A DNA stretch of 64,000 nucleotides from an uncultured Lachnospiraceae bacterium (GTDB lineage: Bacteria; Bacillota; Clostridia; Lachnospirales; Lachnospiraceae). How positions within the stretch are numbered: position 1 is the first letter of the stretch; every line of letters starts with the position of its first letter. The stretch spans positions 62,001-126,000 of the forward strand of contig CAJTLB010000005.1 of assembly GCA_910577045.1 (NCBI GenBank), written 5' to 3'. This document shows, one piece after another, positions 51,543 to 60,080 of the stretch. The position numbers were made by a program, and so were the translations under genes. The notes under the pieces were generated by a model. That model was given only the letters and a program-made list of their open reading frames with translations. It searched no databases and was not told the origin of the DNA.

Positions 51543-52550
51543 ATGAAAAATTTTAAAAGCAAATTCCTTCTTTTCTCTGTAACAGGCATCTTGTCTATTA
51601 TGGCACTTGCCGGTTGCCAGAAAAAAGAAGAAAAGGGCTTAACGGAGCTTACATTAAACGAAGTTGCCCACTCTATCTTTTATGCTCCACAATATGCCGC
51701 TATTGAACTTGGCTATTTTGAAGAAGAAGGCATCTCTTTAAACCTAGTAAATGGGGCAGGTGCCGATAATGTTATGACAGCTTTAATTTCTGGAGATGCC
51801 GATATTGGCTTTATGGGTTCTGAAGCCTCCATCTATGTTTACGCAGAAGGCTCGCAAGATTATGCTGTTAATTTTGCCCAGCTTACCCAACGGGCTGGCA
51901 ATTTCTTAGTAGCTAGGGAAGAACAGCCAGACTTTAAATGGACTGATTTAAAAGGCCATGAAGTACTTGGCGGCAGGGCTGGCGGTATGCCAGAAATGGT
52001 TTTTGAATATATCTTAAAGCAAAATGGCATTAACCCTGCAACTGATCTTTCTATTGTACAAAATATAAATTTTGGCTTAACTGCTGGTGCTTTTTCTGGC
52101 GGGCAAGGTGAATATACCGTGGAATTTGAGCCCTTTGCTACTGCGCTGGAATTAGAAGGGAAAGGCCATGTTATCGCTTCCCTTGGCGTAGACAGTGGAT
52201 ATGTCCCTTATACTGCATACTGCGTAAAGAAAAGCTTTTTAAAAGACAATGCAAAAGTAATCCAAAGCTTTACTAATGCTATCCAAAAGGGCATTAACTA
52301 TGTAAATACACATTCTGCTGAAGAAATTGCTGCCACTATTGCGCCTCAATTCCCTGAAACAGAAACCATTAACCTAGTTACTATTGTAGAACGCTATTTA
52401 GAACAAGACACATGGAAAACAGATACTGTATTTTCTGAAACCAGTTTCAATCTTTTACAGGATATTTTAATAGAAGCTGGCGAATTAGAAGCAAGGGTTC
52501 CTTATGAAGATTTAGTTACTACTGAATTTTCACTTAACGCCGTTAATTAA
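51543..52550 (+). CDS. NMT1/ThiY-like solute-binding lipoprotein of an ABC transporter
   Basis: 335 residues from the ATG at 51543 (ribosome site GAGGAG). Lipobox ALAGC. The periplasmic-binding fold has LNEVAHSIFYAPQYAAIELG, YFEEEGISLNLVNGAGADNV, SGDADIGFMGSEASIY and EFEPFATALELEGKGHV, as in binding proteins for hydroxymethylpyrimidine, nitrate/taurine or related ligands. No permease or ATPase gene is adjacent, so it must use partners encoded elsewhere. Confidence 0.88.
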   Translation: MKNFKSKFLLFSVTGILSIMALAGCQKKEEKGLTELTLNEVAHSIFYAPQYAAIELGYFEEEGISLNLVNGAGADNVMTALISGDADIGFMGSEASIYVYAEGSQDYAVNFAQLTQRAGNFLVAREEQPDFKWTDLKGHEVLGGRAGGMPEMVFEYILKQNGINPATDLSIVQNINFGLTAGAFSGGQGEYTVEFEPFATALELEGKGHVIASLGVDSGYVPYTAYCVKKSFLKDNAKVIQSFTNAIQKGINYVNTHSAEEIAATIAPQFPETETINLVTIVERYLEQDTWKTDTVFSETSFNLLQDILIEAGELEARVPYEDLVTTEFSLNAVN

Positions 52551-52649
52551 TTTTCCCTGCATAAATATCTGTGTAATCGAGTAGGTAAATGTCCTTCTCC
52601 CCCTACCCGCCGTGCTACCCGTGCGCCGCTTTGGCGGCATATCTCATAA

Positions 52650-52687
52650 AATAGGGAAGGGAGCCTGTTTATCTCCCCTTCCCTATT
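52650..52687 (+). terminator. Terminator after the solute-binding protein gene
   Basis: 14-bp stem AATAGGGAAGGGAG / CTCCCCTTCCCTATT with a one-base bulge, followed by CCATTTTATTCT. Confidence 0.75.
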
Positions 52688-52692
52688 CCATT

Positions 52693-52818
52693 TTATTCTA
52701 TATGTTTAATTACCAAAATCTCATCCATAGGCACTTGGAAAAGAAATGCTAATACTACCAAATTATCCACTGTTGGCAATGCTCTTCCATATCTATCATT
52801 GGAATATCCATAAGCCCA
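52693..52818 (-). pseudogene. C-terminal remnant of an XRE-type helix-turn-helix regulator
   Basis: Minus strand, one frame: GRALPTVDNLVVLAFLFQVP then MDEILVIKHIE and a stop. This is the C-terminal half of the Cro/CI-type domain (the usual ..LPTVDNL..LA.LF.VPMDEIL.. pattern). The recognition helices are absent, and the reading frame runs directly into the end of rtcB without a start. A deletion or gene-fusion scar is likely. Confidence 0.6.
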
Positions 52819-52820
52819 TC

Positions 52821-54020
52821 CTAACTTGCCTTAAAATTATAAATAGGCTTCATAACATCAATTACATCCACAGACTCCTTTATTACATCAATAATATCCT
52901 CTAAAGATTTATATGCCATTGGTGCCTCATCTAATGTTTCTTCATTCACTGACGTAGTATAAATCCCTTCCATTGTCTTTTTATATTCTTCTAGGCTTAT
53001 ATTTTCCTTTGCCTTTTTTCTAGACATTACCCGGCCAGCCCCATGTGGTGCAGAATAATTCCATTCTGGGTTTCCTTTTCCAATTGCCAATACACTTCCA
53101 TCTCTCATATTAATTGGAATTAATACTTTTTCTCCCTTATGTGCTGCAATAGCGCCTTTGCGCAAAATCATTTCTTTTGTATCAATATAATTATGGATCG
53201 TGTGGAACGCTTCTGTCCCTTGTATTCCCATTTTATCTAAAATAACCTCTGCCATTTTCTCACGGTTTCTTCTAGCAAACCTCTGGCAAATCTCTACATC
53301 TTCCAAATAATCTTGAAAATAAGTCCCATATAAATAACACAAATCTTCTGGCATAGTAGCCTCTCTTTTTGCCCATGCTATTTCCTCTAAAGCCGCTTGG
53401 ATCTCTTTCCTCCTCCCTGCTGCCTTATATTCCCGAATAATTGTATCCCTTTGAATAAAATAGGTTTCTTTCCCTTTATTTAGGTCAACTGCTAATTGTT
53501 GGTACCACTCTGCTACCTGTTTGCCAAGGTTCCGGCTTCCAGAATGTATTACCAAATATTTTGTCCCATCCTGTGATTGATCCACTTCAATAAAATGATT
53601 GCCGCCACCTAAAGTACCAAGGCTTCTCTCTAATCTTTTTGTATCTTTCAGGCTTCTATAACAACGCAGCTCTGTTAGATCAAACCGTTCCTGCCTGCCC
53701 TCCCATACATTCATCCCAGAAGGGATATAATGGGCAGCCTCATCCAGCCTTTCAAAATCAATCTCTTCTTTTCCAAGTTTTACTGTATACATGCCACATC
53801 CAATATCCACTCCAACAATATTAGGCACTACCTTATCTGTAACTGTCATTGTTGTGCCAATGGTACACCCTTTTCCTGAATGGACATCTGGCATAATCCT
53901 AACTTTACTTCCTTCTGTAAATTCATAATCACACATTCTTTTTATCTGTTCAATTGCTTCCTCTTCAATTACCTTCGCATAACAAATCGCTGTGTTTAAC
54001 TTTCCTTTAATTTCTAACAT
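52821..54020 (-). CDS. rtcB: RNA-splicing ligase RtcB
   Basis: GTP- and Mn-dependent RNA ligase that joins 3'-phosphate and 5'-OH ends. 399 residues, the shorter bacterial form. Metal-site motifs MPDVHSGKGCTIGTTM, GVDIGCGMYTV, LGGGNHFIE and HSGSRNLG; the guanylylated histidine is in SAPHGAGRVMSR. Ribosome site AAAGGAG. No archease or RtcA gene is adjacent. Confidence 0.96.
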   Translation of the reverse strand: MLEIKGKLNTAICYAKVIEEEAIEQIKRMCDYEFTEGSKVRIMPDVHSGKGCTIGTTMTVTDKVVPNIVGVDIGCGMYTVKLGKEEIDFERLDEAAHYIPSGMNVWEGRQERFDLTELRCYRSLKDTKRLERSLGTLGGGNHFIEVDQSQDGTKYLVIHSGSRNLGKQVAEWYQQLAVDLNKGKETYFIQRDTIIREYKAAGRRKEIQAALEEIAWAKREATMPEDLCYLYGTYFQDYLEDVEICQRFARRNREKMAEVILDKMGIQGTEAFHTIHNYIDTKEMILRKGAIAAHKGEKVLIPINMRDGSVLAIGKGNPEWNYSAPHGAGRVMSRKKAKENISLEEYKKTMEGIYTTSVNEETLDEAPMAYKSLEDIIDVIKESVDVIDVMKPIYNFKAS

Positions 54021-54041
54021 ACTTTTTCTCCTTTCTTAAAT

Positions 54042-54076
54042 TAAAAAACCGCCTATCTTTTCTTTAAGATAAGCGG
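54042..54076 (-). terminator. Terminator of a small transcription unit upstream of rtcB
   Basis: On the minus strand an 11-bp stem CCGCTTATCTT / AAGATAGGCGG with one mismatch, then TTTTTTAA. It lies between the small ORF and rtcB. Confidence 0.85.
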
Positions 54077-54104
54077 CCCCATTCTTCTTTATTCCCTGTT
54101 TCTT

Positions 54105-54236
54105 CTACCAAATTATCCACACAGCCCTCTGTTTTCCACTTATCTTTTTTATGCACGCAAAATCTAAGCCCTGCTCTTTCTGCAGCGCTTCTTTCTGTCT
54201 ACTATCAAGATTAGCTATATTTACTGTGTATCCCAT
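54105..54236 (-). CDS. Small ORF (43 aa), possibly frameshifted
   Basis: MGYTVNIANLDSRQKEALQK then EQGLDFACIKK..., stop at 54105. The ribosome site GGAGG lies eight bases before the ATG, and a near-consensus promoter and a terminator bracket the unit. The other frame from about 54170 stays open to 54064 and reads as a plausible charged C-terminus (KKDKWKTEGCVDNLVEETGN). The original protein may therefore have been about 57 residues with a later frameshift. No family recognised; an RNA function is also possible. Confidence 0.45.
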   Translation of the reverse strand: MGYTVNIANLDSRQKEALQKEQGLDFACIKKISGKQRAVWIIW

Positions 54237-54316
54237 TACTGCTTCCTCCAATTTTCTGCCTTAATGTATGGAAAGGTAAACTAAAATATAACACAATTTT
54301 AATATTTGTTTTATAC

Positions 54317-54345
54317 AGTATACCATAAAAAAGGTTTTTTGTCAT
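54317..54345 (-). promoter_or_regulatory. Sigma-A promoter of the small transcription unit
   Basis: On the minus strand ATGACA, 17-base spacer ending TGG, TATACT (extended -10), about 80 bases before the small ORF. Confidence 0.65.
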
Positions 54346-54387
54346 TATACTTATGGTATAAAGTTATTTATTTTATTTTTGAAATTT

Positions 54388-54891
54388 TTATTTCTTCCCG
54401 CAGCATTTTTTATATTTCTTACCACTCCCGCATGGGCATGGGTCATTTGGATAAACTTTTTTCTCCTTTACAACGGTAGTGGAAGACTTTTGTTCTTTAT
54501 AAAGCTCCTTTCTTCTTTCTGGGCTTAACAGCTTATCCCACATAGGAAGCTCATATAACCATTGTGCCTTTGCCTCTACCATATTATAATAGAGCTTTTC
54601 CTTATCATACCCAAGGTTTACTCTTGTATTTTCATCCATTTCTTCAATAGGGTTTGGATTTTTTAAACTATCATTAATGCCATCCAAAACACCTACCATA
54701 ATATTTAGTTCACAGCCAAACCTCTCAGCAAGTTCACGGACTGTACCCTCTACCACTACCTCTGGCTCTGCAAGTATCTTTTCATAGATTCCCTTTTCAA
54801 TTAAAAAATAATTCTGCCAAAAAGCCGTACTTTCCTTCTCGCTTATTTCCTCTGAATATGCTTGATTCCTCCAAGTTTCCAATAATGTCAT
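54388..54891 (-). CDS. SEC-C motif protein
   Basis: 167 residues from the ATG at 54891 (MTLLETWRN), chosen because GAGGGA lies seven bases upstream; an earlier ATG has no site. A helical N-terminal part is followed by the C-terminal SEC-C zinc motif NDPCPCGSGKKYKKCCGKK. SEC-C domains bind metal and contact the ribosome or SecB in other proteins. Function of this protein unknown. Confidence 0.85.
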   Translation of the reverse strand: MTLLETWRNQAYSEEISEKESTAFWQNYFLIEKGIYEKILAEPEVVVEGTVRELAERFGCELNIMVGVLDGINDSLKNPNPIEEMDENTRVNLGYDKEKLYYNMVEAKAQWLYELPMWDKLLSPERRKELYKEQKSSTTVVKEKKVYPNDPCPCGSGKKYKKCCGKK

Positions 54892-55095
54892 AACCATTTC
54901 CCTCTTTTCTACATAAATTTGTTTCCCCATGTATAAAACTTTTATTTCTGCTCATACTAAAGATAAGCCCAGAGCTGTTTCCTATATCCTTCCAAGTCTC
55001 TAAGGATTCCCCCTCCAACCAGGGACAAAGCCGAAGGCATTAGGCAGGCAGCGGGCCACCAAAGAGAAAGAAAATACTTATCCTCCCCTTTTATA

Positions 55096-55137
55096 AGGGC
55101 TTGTCACTTTGGCATCCAAGGTGGCAGGCTCTTTTGT
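55096..55137 (+). terminator. Strong + strand terminator without an upstream gene
   Basis: 17-bp stem with G-T pairs (AGGGCTTGTCACTTTGG / CCAAGGTGGCAGGCTCT), 5-base loop, followed by TTTTG. Confidence 0.75.
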
Positions 55138-55212
55138 ATTATAAAATGTTTTCCCTGTTTTGGCAAGCGATATTCTACAGAAGCCAAAATGATATTTATT
55201 CTTTATATTCTC

Positions 55213-55241
55213 TTGTTTTTTCCAATACCTTACTATATAAT
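55213..55241 (+). promoter_or_regulatory. Sigma-A promoter of the small membrane protein gene
   Basis: TTGTTT, 17-base spacer, TATAAT, 44 bases before the start codon at 55286. Confidence 0.55.
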
Positions 55242-55285
55242 ACTACCATAAAAATTATACTATTATTTATAAGGAAGGTACTGCC

Positions 55286-55504
55286 ATGAACCATAACTCT
55301 ACTAATAATAAACCCACGCCATTGAAACGAAAGCTCGCTTTTATTGGTGCTATATGCTTAGTATGCTTATATTTCGTTACTTTATTAGCTGCTTTTTTTG
55401 ATCCTTCTGCAGGTAAAAACACCTTTAAATTCCTACTTTTTTGTTGTTTTGTATTTCCTGTTTTACTTTACTTCTTTCTCTTATTTGTAAAACTAAAAAA
55501 ATAA
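55286..55504 (+). CDS. Small two-helix membrane protein
   Basis: 72 residues: basic, polar N-terminus (MNHNSTNNKPTPLKRK), helix 1 (LAFIGAICLVCLYFVTLLAA), short polar loop FFDPSAGKN, helix 2 (LLFCCFVFPVLLYFFLLFV), basic end KLKK. Ribosome site AAGGAAGG. It has its own promoter and ends 3 bp before the convergent hslO stop. Family and role not recognised. Confidence 0.75.
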   Translation: MNHNSTNNKPTPLKRKLAFIGAICLVCLYFVTLLAAFFDPSAGKNTFKFLLFCCFVFPVLLYFFLLFVKLKK

Positions 55505-55507
55505 ATT

Positions 55508-56383
55508 TTATAAAAGGGCCTTTAGCTCTTCTGGTGTAAATTGATATGTACTATTACAAAAATGGCATTTTACCTCTATTGGCTCATTGTCATCAATGAT
55601 TTCTTTTATATCTTTTTTACTAATAGTAGCCAAAGAACCCATAATATGTTCTTTCGAACAATTACAATAAAACTGGGCTGGCATAGAGCCCTCCCACTGT
55701 ATGTCAAATTTCCCTAATACTTTTTCTAACAGCATTTCTGGCGTATATCCCTGTTCTAATAAAGATGTTACTGATTTTATTTCTGCTACTGCTTCTTCTA
55801 AACCACAAATTACCTCTTCTTCTGCAAATGGCATAAGCTGCACAATAAACCCACCTGCCTGTTTTACTGTATTCTCTTTTTCCATAAGCACACCTAAGGC
55901 TACTGCCGATGGGACTTGTTCTGATTTTGCAAAATAATATGTTAAATCTTCTGCTACTTCACTTGTTGTTAAAGGAAGCTGCGTATTATAAGGCTCTTTC
56001 ATGCCTAAATCCTTACTAACTGTTAATGTGCCATATCCAATGGCAGCACCTACATCCAATTTTCCAGCGTAATTAGGCGGAATTACCACAACTGGGTTCC
56101 CAGCATATCCTTTTACATTCCCATGGGAATCTGCCGTTGCAATAATCCCATTAATTGGCCCGTCCCCTTTCATTTGTATAGTAAGAAGATCGTGTTCCCC
56201 TTTCATCATGCTGCCCATCATAGCTGCCCCACTCAGTAAACGGCCTAAGGCGGCTGTTGCCACAGGGCTGGTATTGTGTCTTTTCCTAGCATATTCTACA
56301 AGGTTTGTTGACTGAATGGCAAATGCACGTATTTGCCCGTTTGCAGCCATTGCGCGGACAATATAATCCTTACCTGTTGTCAT
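55508..56383 (-). CDS. hslO: Redox-regulated chaperone Hsp33
   Basis: Holdase activated by oxidation. 291 residues from the ATG at 56383 (MTTGKDYIVRAMAANGQIRA). Core motifs SPVATAALGRLLSGAAMMGS and KGDGPINGIIATADSHGNVK; the redox zinc site is CNCSKEHI...CHFCNSTY near the C-terminus. The start is supported by AAGGGG. It overlaps the upstream methyltransferase gene by 14 bp. Confidence 0.96.
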   Translation of the reverse strand: MTTGKDYIVRAMAANGQIRAFAIQSTNLVEYARKRHNTSPVATAALGRLLSGAAMMGSMMKGEHDLLTIQMKGDGPINGIIATADSHGNVKGYAGNPVVVIPPNYAGKLDVGAAIGYGTLTVSKDLGMKEPYNTQLPLTTSEVAEDLTYYFAKSEQVPSAVALGVLMEKENTVKQAGGFIVQLMPFAEEEVICGLEEAVAEIKSVTSLLEQGYTPEMLLEKVLGKFDIQWEGSMPAQFYCNCSKEHIMGSLATISKKDIKEIIDDNEPIEVKCHFCNSTYQFTPEELKALL

Positions 56384-57149
56384 CTTCTTTTTCCCCTTTC
56401 TTTTTCCCACATTCCTTTGCCACAATATATACTCTTTCACTATCTTCCTTTAAAGGCTCTTTTGTAAAAGCATGGTAAATATGGAGCAATTCCATGCCAG
56501 CCTCTTTTATAGCTGCTTTTAATTCCTCTATGGTATAACATCTTTGGTAATGTGTCTCTACATATTTTGTATATTGTTTCCCTTCTGGAATAAAAAGAGT
56601 TAAGTCATATTCATTTATACACTCTTCTTTATCATAAAAATTTTCCCAAATAAAACTTCCTTCTTCCCTGTTTTCCGCTATTACATTATCAGCAAGCAGT
56701 TCCTGGTACTTATATTCCGTATTACAGTCAAAAATAAAAATACCTCCTGGATCTAAATAATTATTTACCAAAGAAAATACCTTTACCAAATCTTGATACT
56801 CTAAAATATAATTCATCGAGTCACAGATACTAATCGCAGCCCGTACTGTCCCATATAGTTCAAATTCCCTCATATCCTGCAAAAGATATAAAATATCTAA
56901 GCCTGATTTTTCCCTTTTCTCAGCGGCAACCTCTAACATATCCATTGAATTATCTATGCCAATCATATCGTAGCCTTCTTTTGCCAGATATTCTGTAATA
57001 TTTCCTGTGCCACAGCCTAACTCCACTATTAAGCCCTCTATAATGCCATATTCCTTTAATATCCCTATTACATAATTACACCATTCTTTATAAGGGATAT
57101 TATCCATAAATATATCATAAACCTGGGCAAAACTTCTGTATGCTTCCAT
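56370..57149 (-). CDS. Class I SAM-dependent methyltransferase
   Basis: 259 residues from the ATG at 57149 (MEAYRSFAQVYDIFMDNIPY), ribosome site GGAG six bases upstream. SAM-binding motif I VELGCGTGNITEYLA, then DNSMDMLEVA and LQDMREFEL. The C-terminal half is typical of the Methyltransf_25 group with unknown substrate. Coupled to hslO by overlap. Confidence 0.87.
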   Translation of the reverse strand: MEAYRSFAQVYDIFMDNIPYKEWCNYVIGILKEYGIIEGLIVELGCGTGNITEYLAKEGYDMIGIDNSMDMLEVAAEKREKSGLDILYLLQDMREFELYGTVRAAISICDSMNYILEYQDLVKVFSLVNNYLDPGGIFIFDCNTEYKYQELLADNVIAENREEGSFIWENFYDKEECINEYDLTLFIPEGKQYTKYVETHYQRCYTIEELKAAIKEAGMELLHIYHAFTKEPLKEDSERVYIVAKECGKKKGEKEDDNR

Positions 57150-57285
57150 AGTATTCTCCATTCGCCTCTTCCATAACCCTTCTTGAATATTCCTATCATA
57201 GCAACTTTTTTGTACAAATGCAAGGTTGATTATTCTTTCTTTTTCCCTTATACTATTATAAAACATAAGAAAGGAAGGCTTCTTT

Positions 57286-58269
57286 ATGAGGCTAATTGAA
57301 CATAAAATCCGTCTGATTAGTCTAAAACGGCTAATCTATGCTGCTGTTATGCTTTTCATTACCTGTTGTATTTTCTACTATATCCCATTTTTTGATGTTG
57401 TGTGGCCTGCTAAAATTACAGATCCAACAACGATTGTAGAATTATACCAAAATGATATTGCCTGTGTCGAATTAACAGTAGATACTTTATACTATTCTGG
57501 ATACGACTATATGGAAAACGGCAAAGTAACTGGCTCTTATTACTATAATCTTTATAATGGGACTTGTATTTATTTTCTATTATCTAATGCCCAGTGTAAT
57601 AACCGGCAGGATATACTGACAAAAATCCCTATAAAAGCACGTTTAGAAAGCGGCGGGAAACTTTTAAGCAGCTTAATCCAAAAAATGTCCGCTGACCTCA
57701 ACTGGACGCCACAAGGCCTTTCTGCTGTTTCTTCCCATATTATTATAAATGCAATGGATTATTTATTAGTAAAAAATATTGCCTTACTAATCGCTACTTT
57801 ATTGGTATTTTCAGTTTCATTATTGGTACTTATTAAAATGATTTGTTATATGGCCTATCCTATTTTACATCCAGCCTGCTTCCGCCTACGCCACTACGGC
57901 CCTATAAAAGAACAGATAAAACTTGCTGAATTTGAACTAGGGCAAGAACCTATCCTAAAAAAAGGAATTTTTACAATTACAGAACATTTCCTAATTGCCT
58001 CTTCCAAAATACAGCTTTATCTTCTTCCCCTTGATAAAATTGTATGGGTATATAAACACAGCAGCCTTCACCGTCTTTCTTTTAAACATGTGCATATTAC
58101 TTACACGCTTCGGGTGATTGCAAAGAAAAAACTCAAATTAGTGGCATCCATGCAGCCCAAGGAAGATGTTGATGCTGTTATTGACCATATTTCTGCTTAT
58201 TGCCCAGATGCCCTTATTAATTATAGCAGGGAAAATGAACAACTTGCCCGGGTACGCCAACAATTATAG
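57286..58269 (+). CDS. Membrane protein of unknown function (DUF6709-like)
   Basis: 327 residues. Membrane helix 1 (LIYAAVMLFITCCIFYYIPF), an outside domain of about 130 residues rich in tyrosine (DTLYYSGYDYMENGKVTGSY), helix 2 (IALLIATLLVFSVSLLVLIK), and a cytoplasmic domain. The arrangement resembles Lachnospiraceae proteins labelled DUF6709; this label is from memory. Divergent from the methyltransferase gene. Ribosome site AAGGAAGG. Confidence 0.65.
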   Translation: MRLIEHKIRLISLKRLIYAAVMLFITCCIFYYIPFFDVVWPAKITDPTTIVELYQNDIACVELTVDTLYYSGYDYMENGKVTGSYYYNLYNGTCIYFLLSNAQCNNRQDILTKIPIKARLESGGKLLSSLIQKMSADLNWTPQGLSAVSSHIIINAMDYLLVKNIALLIATLLVFSVSLLVLIKMICYMAYPILHPACFRLRHYGPIKEQIKLAEFELGQEPILKKGIFTITEHFLIASSKIQLYLLPLDKIVWVYKHSSLHRLSFKHVHITYTLRVIAKKKLKLVASMQPKEDVDAVIDHISAYCPDALINYSRENEQLARVRQQL

Positions 58270-58341
58270 GCAAAATAGCCAAATTTTTATCCTCTTTCTC
58301 TGTAAATTATCACAAACTTATAGGACACAAGTGTAAAAATA

Positions 58342-58371
58342 CTGACATTTTCCTTTATAAAATGGTACAAT
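58342..58371 (+). promoter_or_regulatory. Probable promoter of the CarD-like gene
   Basis: CTGACA, 18-base spacer, TACAAT, 95 bases before the start codon. Confidence 0.5.
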
Positions 58372-58465
58372 AATAATAGACACATGTTATCCTCGCCAAA
58401 AAATGGCAAGGAGGGAGTTTGCCAGTGAAACATCGTGCCTTATTGGCACAGAAAGAGGGGTCAGT

Positions 58466-58987
58466 ATGTTTGAAGCAGGAAGCTATATTATTTATGGAAC
58501 CAAGGGCGTATGCAAAGTGGAAGCTATTGGAAGCATTAATGTCCCAGGTGTTGACAAACGCCGGCTTTATTATACGCTGTCGCCTATATTTGAAAGAAGC
58601 GGGACTATCTACACCCCTGTAGAAAATTCCAAGGTTGCTATGCGGAATGTTATTACTAGGGAAGAAGCATTAAAATTAATCCAAGAAATACCTTTTATTG
58701 AAGCTTTATGGATACCAAATGATAAAGAACGGGAACACCTCTTCCAAGAAGCACTCCTTACTTGTGATTGTAGGGAAATTATTAGAATTATTAAAACACT
58801 TTACCAGAAAAATTTAAAACGCATGGAAGCAGGAAAAAACGCCACTGCTATGGATCAAAGATATTTACAGCAAGCACAAGATTTATTATTTGGGGAATTT
58901 GCCATTGTATTAGAAATAGATAAAAACCAAGTAGAAGATTATATCCGGGAATCTATCCAAGCAAGAGAACTTATACAGGAGGCTTAA
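58466..58987 (+). CDS. CarD-like transcription regulator
   Basis: 173 residues from the ATG at 58466 (ribosome site GAGGGG). The N-terminal CarD/TRCF RNA-polymerase-interacting domain reads MFEAGSYIIYGTKGVCKVEA then LYYTLSPIFERSGTIYTPVE. The helical C-terminal domain (EEALKLIQEIPFIEALWI, LKRMEAGKNATAMDQRYLQQ) contacts promoter DNA in CarD proteins. Precedes DUF3842 by 8 bp, so both are probably one operon. Confidence 0.9.
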   Translation: MFEAGSYIIYGTKGVCKVEAIGSINVPGVDKRRLYYTLSPIFERSGTIYTPVENSKVAMRNVITREEALKLIQEIPFIEALWIPNDKEREHLFQEALLTCDCREIIRIIKTLYQKNLKRMEAGKNATAMDQRYLQQAQDLLFGEFAIVLEIDKNQVEDYIRESIQARELIQEA

Positions 58988-58995
58988 CTACATTT

Positions 58996-59421
58996 ATGAA
59001 ACTTGTAGTAATTGACGGGCAAGGCGGCAAAATGGGTAGTGCTGTAATTGCACAACTTAAAACTGCCTTGCCAGAATATAAAATTTATGCCCTAGGGACA
59101 AATAGTATCGCCACTTCGTCTATGTTAAAAGCAGGCGCAGATTATGGTGCCACAGGAGAAAACCCTGTCCTAGTCAATACCAAAAATGCAGATATTATTA
59201 TTGGCCCTATGGGAATTGTGCTTGCAGATTCTCTTTTAGGAGAAATCACTCCTGCCATGGCATGTGCTATAGGCAGCAGCCCTGCCTATAAAATCCTCCT
59301 GCCTGTTAATCGCTGCAACCATTATATTATTGGCTGCCAGGATATTCCCCTGTCTGAGTCAATCCGCCTTGTTATAGAAAAGGTTAAAGAATTCCTGCAA
59401 ACACAAGGCTGTAAATCATAA
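58996..59421 (+). CDS. DUF3842 protein
   Basis: 141 residues with an N-terminal nucleotide-binding-like loop (MKLVVIDGQGGKMGSAVIAQ), typical for DUF3842. The body is a Rossmann-like alternation (YKIYALGTNSIATSSMLKAG, NADIIIGPMGIVLADSLLGE). Function unknown. Its 3' end overlaps the convergent TVP38 gene by 38 bp. Confidence 0.88.
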   Translation: MKLVVIDGQGGKMGSAVIAQLKTALPEYKIYALGTNSIATSSMLKAGADYGATGENPVLVNTKNADIIIGPMGIVLADSLLGEITPAMACAIGSSPAYKILLPVNRCNHYIIGCQDIPLSESIRLVIEKVKEFLQTQGCKS

Positions 59422-59959
59422 TTAACCATGGTTTCATACTAAGGATAATAAAAATAAATTTCTTAGATGACATACGGGTAAGCCCAGTAAAATAGCATAG
59501 GAAATCATCCGGCGCCAAGGGTAACAATATCATTAGCCCAAAAATAAACGTATATGATTTTTGCTTTTGAATCCAATCTGTATATTTATAATAGCGTTTT
59601 TCCCCTGTTACTTTCTTTACAAATTCACTCCCATATTTTCTGGCAAGCCAAAAAGCAAGAATAGACCCCGCACTAATTCCAATATAATTACAGATAAATC
59701 CTCCAACTGTACCATATAATACGGCACCTGCCGCACAGCCTACCATTCCTGGAACTACTGGGACCACCACCTGGAACATCTGTATTAATGTTAAAACCAC
59801 CGGCCCCATAAAGCCATAATTACCAATATAGCTTACAAATGCTTCTGGCGAAGAAAAACAACCATCAAAACAACCTTTTATCATTACCACAATTACAATA
59901 CTGCACAGCAACAAAGCTACTATGCCAAATCCCTTGCGCAGCCGGATTCCCTCTTCCAT
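59384..59959 (-). CDS. TVP38/TMEM64 family membrane protein
   Basis: 191 residues with about five membrane helices. Family core: YGFMGPVVLTLIQMFQVVVP, VVPGMVGCAAGAVLYGTVGG, then SILAFWLARKYG and LPLAPDDFLCYFTGLTRMS. DedA-related proteins of this group are implicated in lipid scrambling. The coding end overlaps DUF3842 in the opposite direction. Confidence 0.9.
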   Translation of the reverse strand: MEEGIRLRKGFGIVALLLCSIVIVVMIKGCFDGCFSSPEAFVSYIGNYGFMGPVVLTLIQMFQVVVPVVPGMVGCAAGAVLYGTVGGFICNYIGISAGSILAFWLARKYGSEFVKKVTGEKRYYKYTDWIQKQKSYTFIFGLMILLPLAPDDFLCYFTGLTRMSSKKFIFIILSMKPWLIMIYSLVFAGIL

Positions 59960-60080
59960 TCTATAAAACCTCCCCTTATTTTTATTATCACTATTGTACA
60001 GAAGATTTTTTAAATCCGTTTATAGGAATTCTTAAAAATTACTAAGGAATCACTTAATATAATATTGCCTTAGCCTTATA

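Larger units (their letters stand above)
54892..55285 (+). ncRNA. 394-bp gap with an orphan terminator; possible structured RNA
   Basis: No convincing gene lies here. A strong + strand terminator ends at about 55137 and no + strand gene precedes it. Upstream of it, between about 54960 and 55095, the DNA is less AT-rich (GAAGGCATTAGGCAGGCAGC) and has small dyads (GATAAG / CTTATC closing about 110 bases). A -10-like CATACT lies at about 54955. The size, about 170 nt, would suit a stable regulatory RNA, but I could not match it to a known class. Confidence 0.3.

Noticed and set aside
54797..55018. Open frame overlapping the SEC-C gene start
   Set aside because: Wrong frame against a clear SEC-C protein; depends on a TTG start without a ribosome site.
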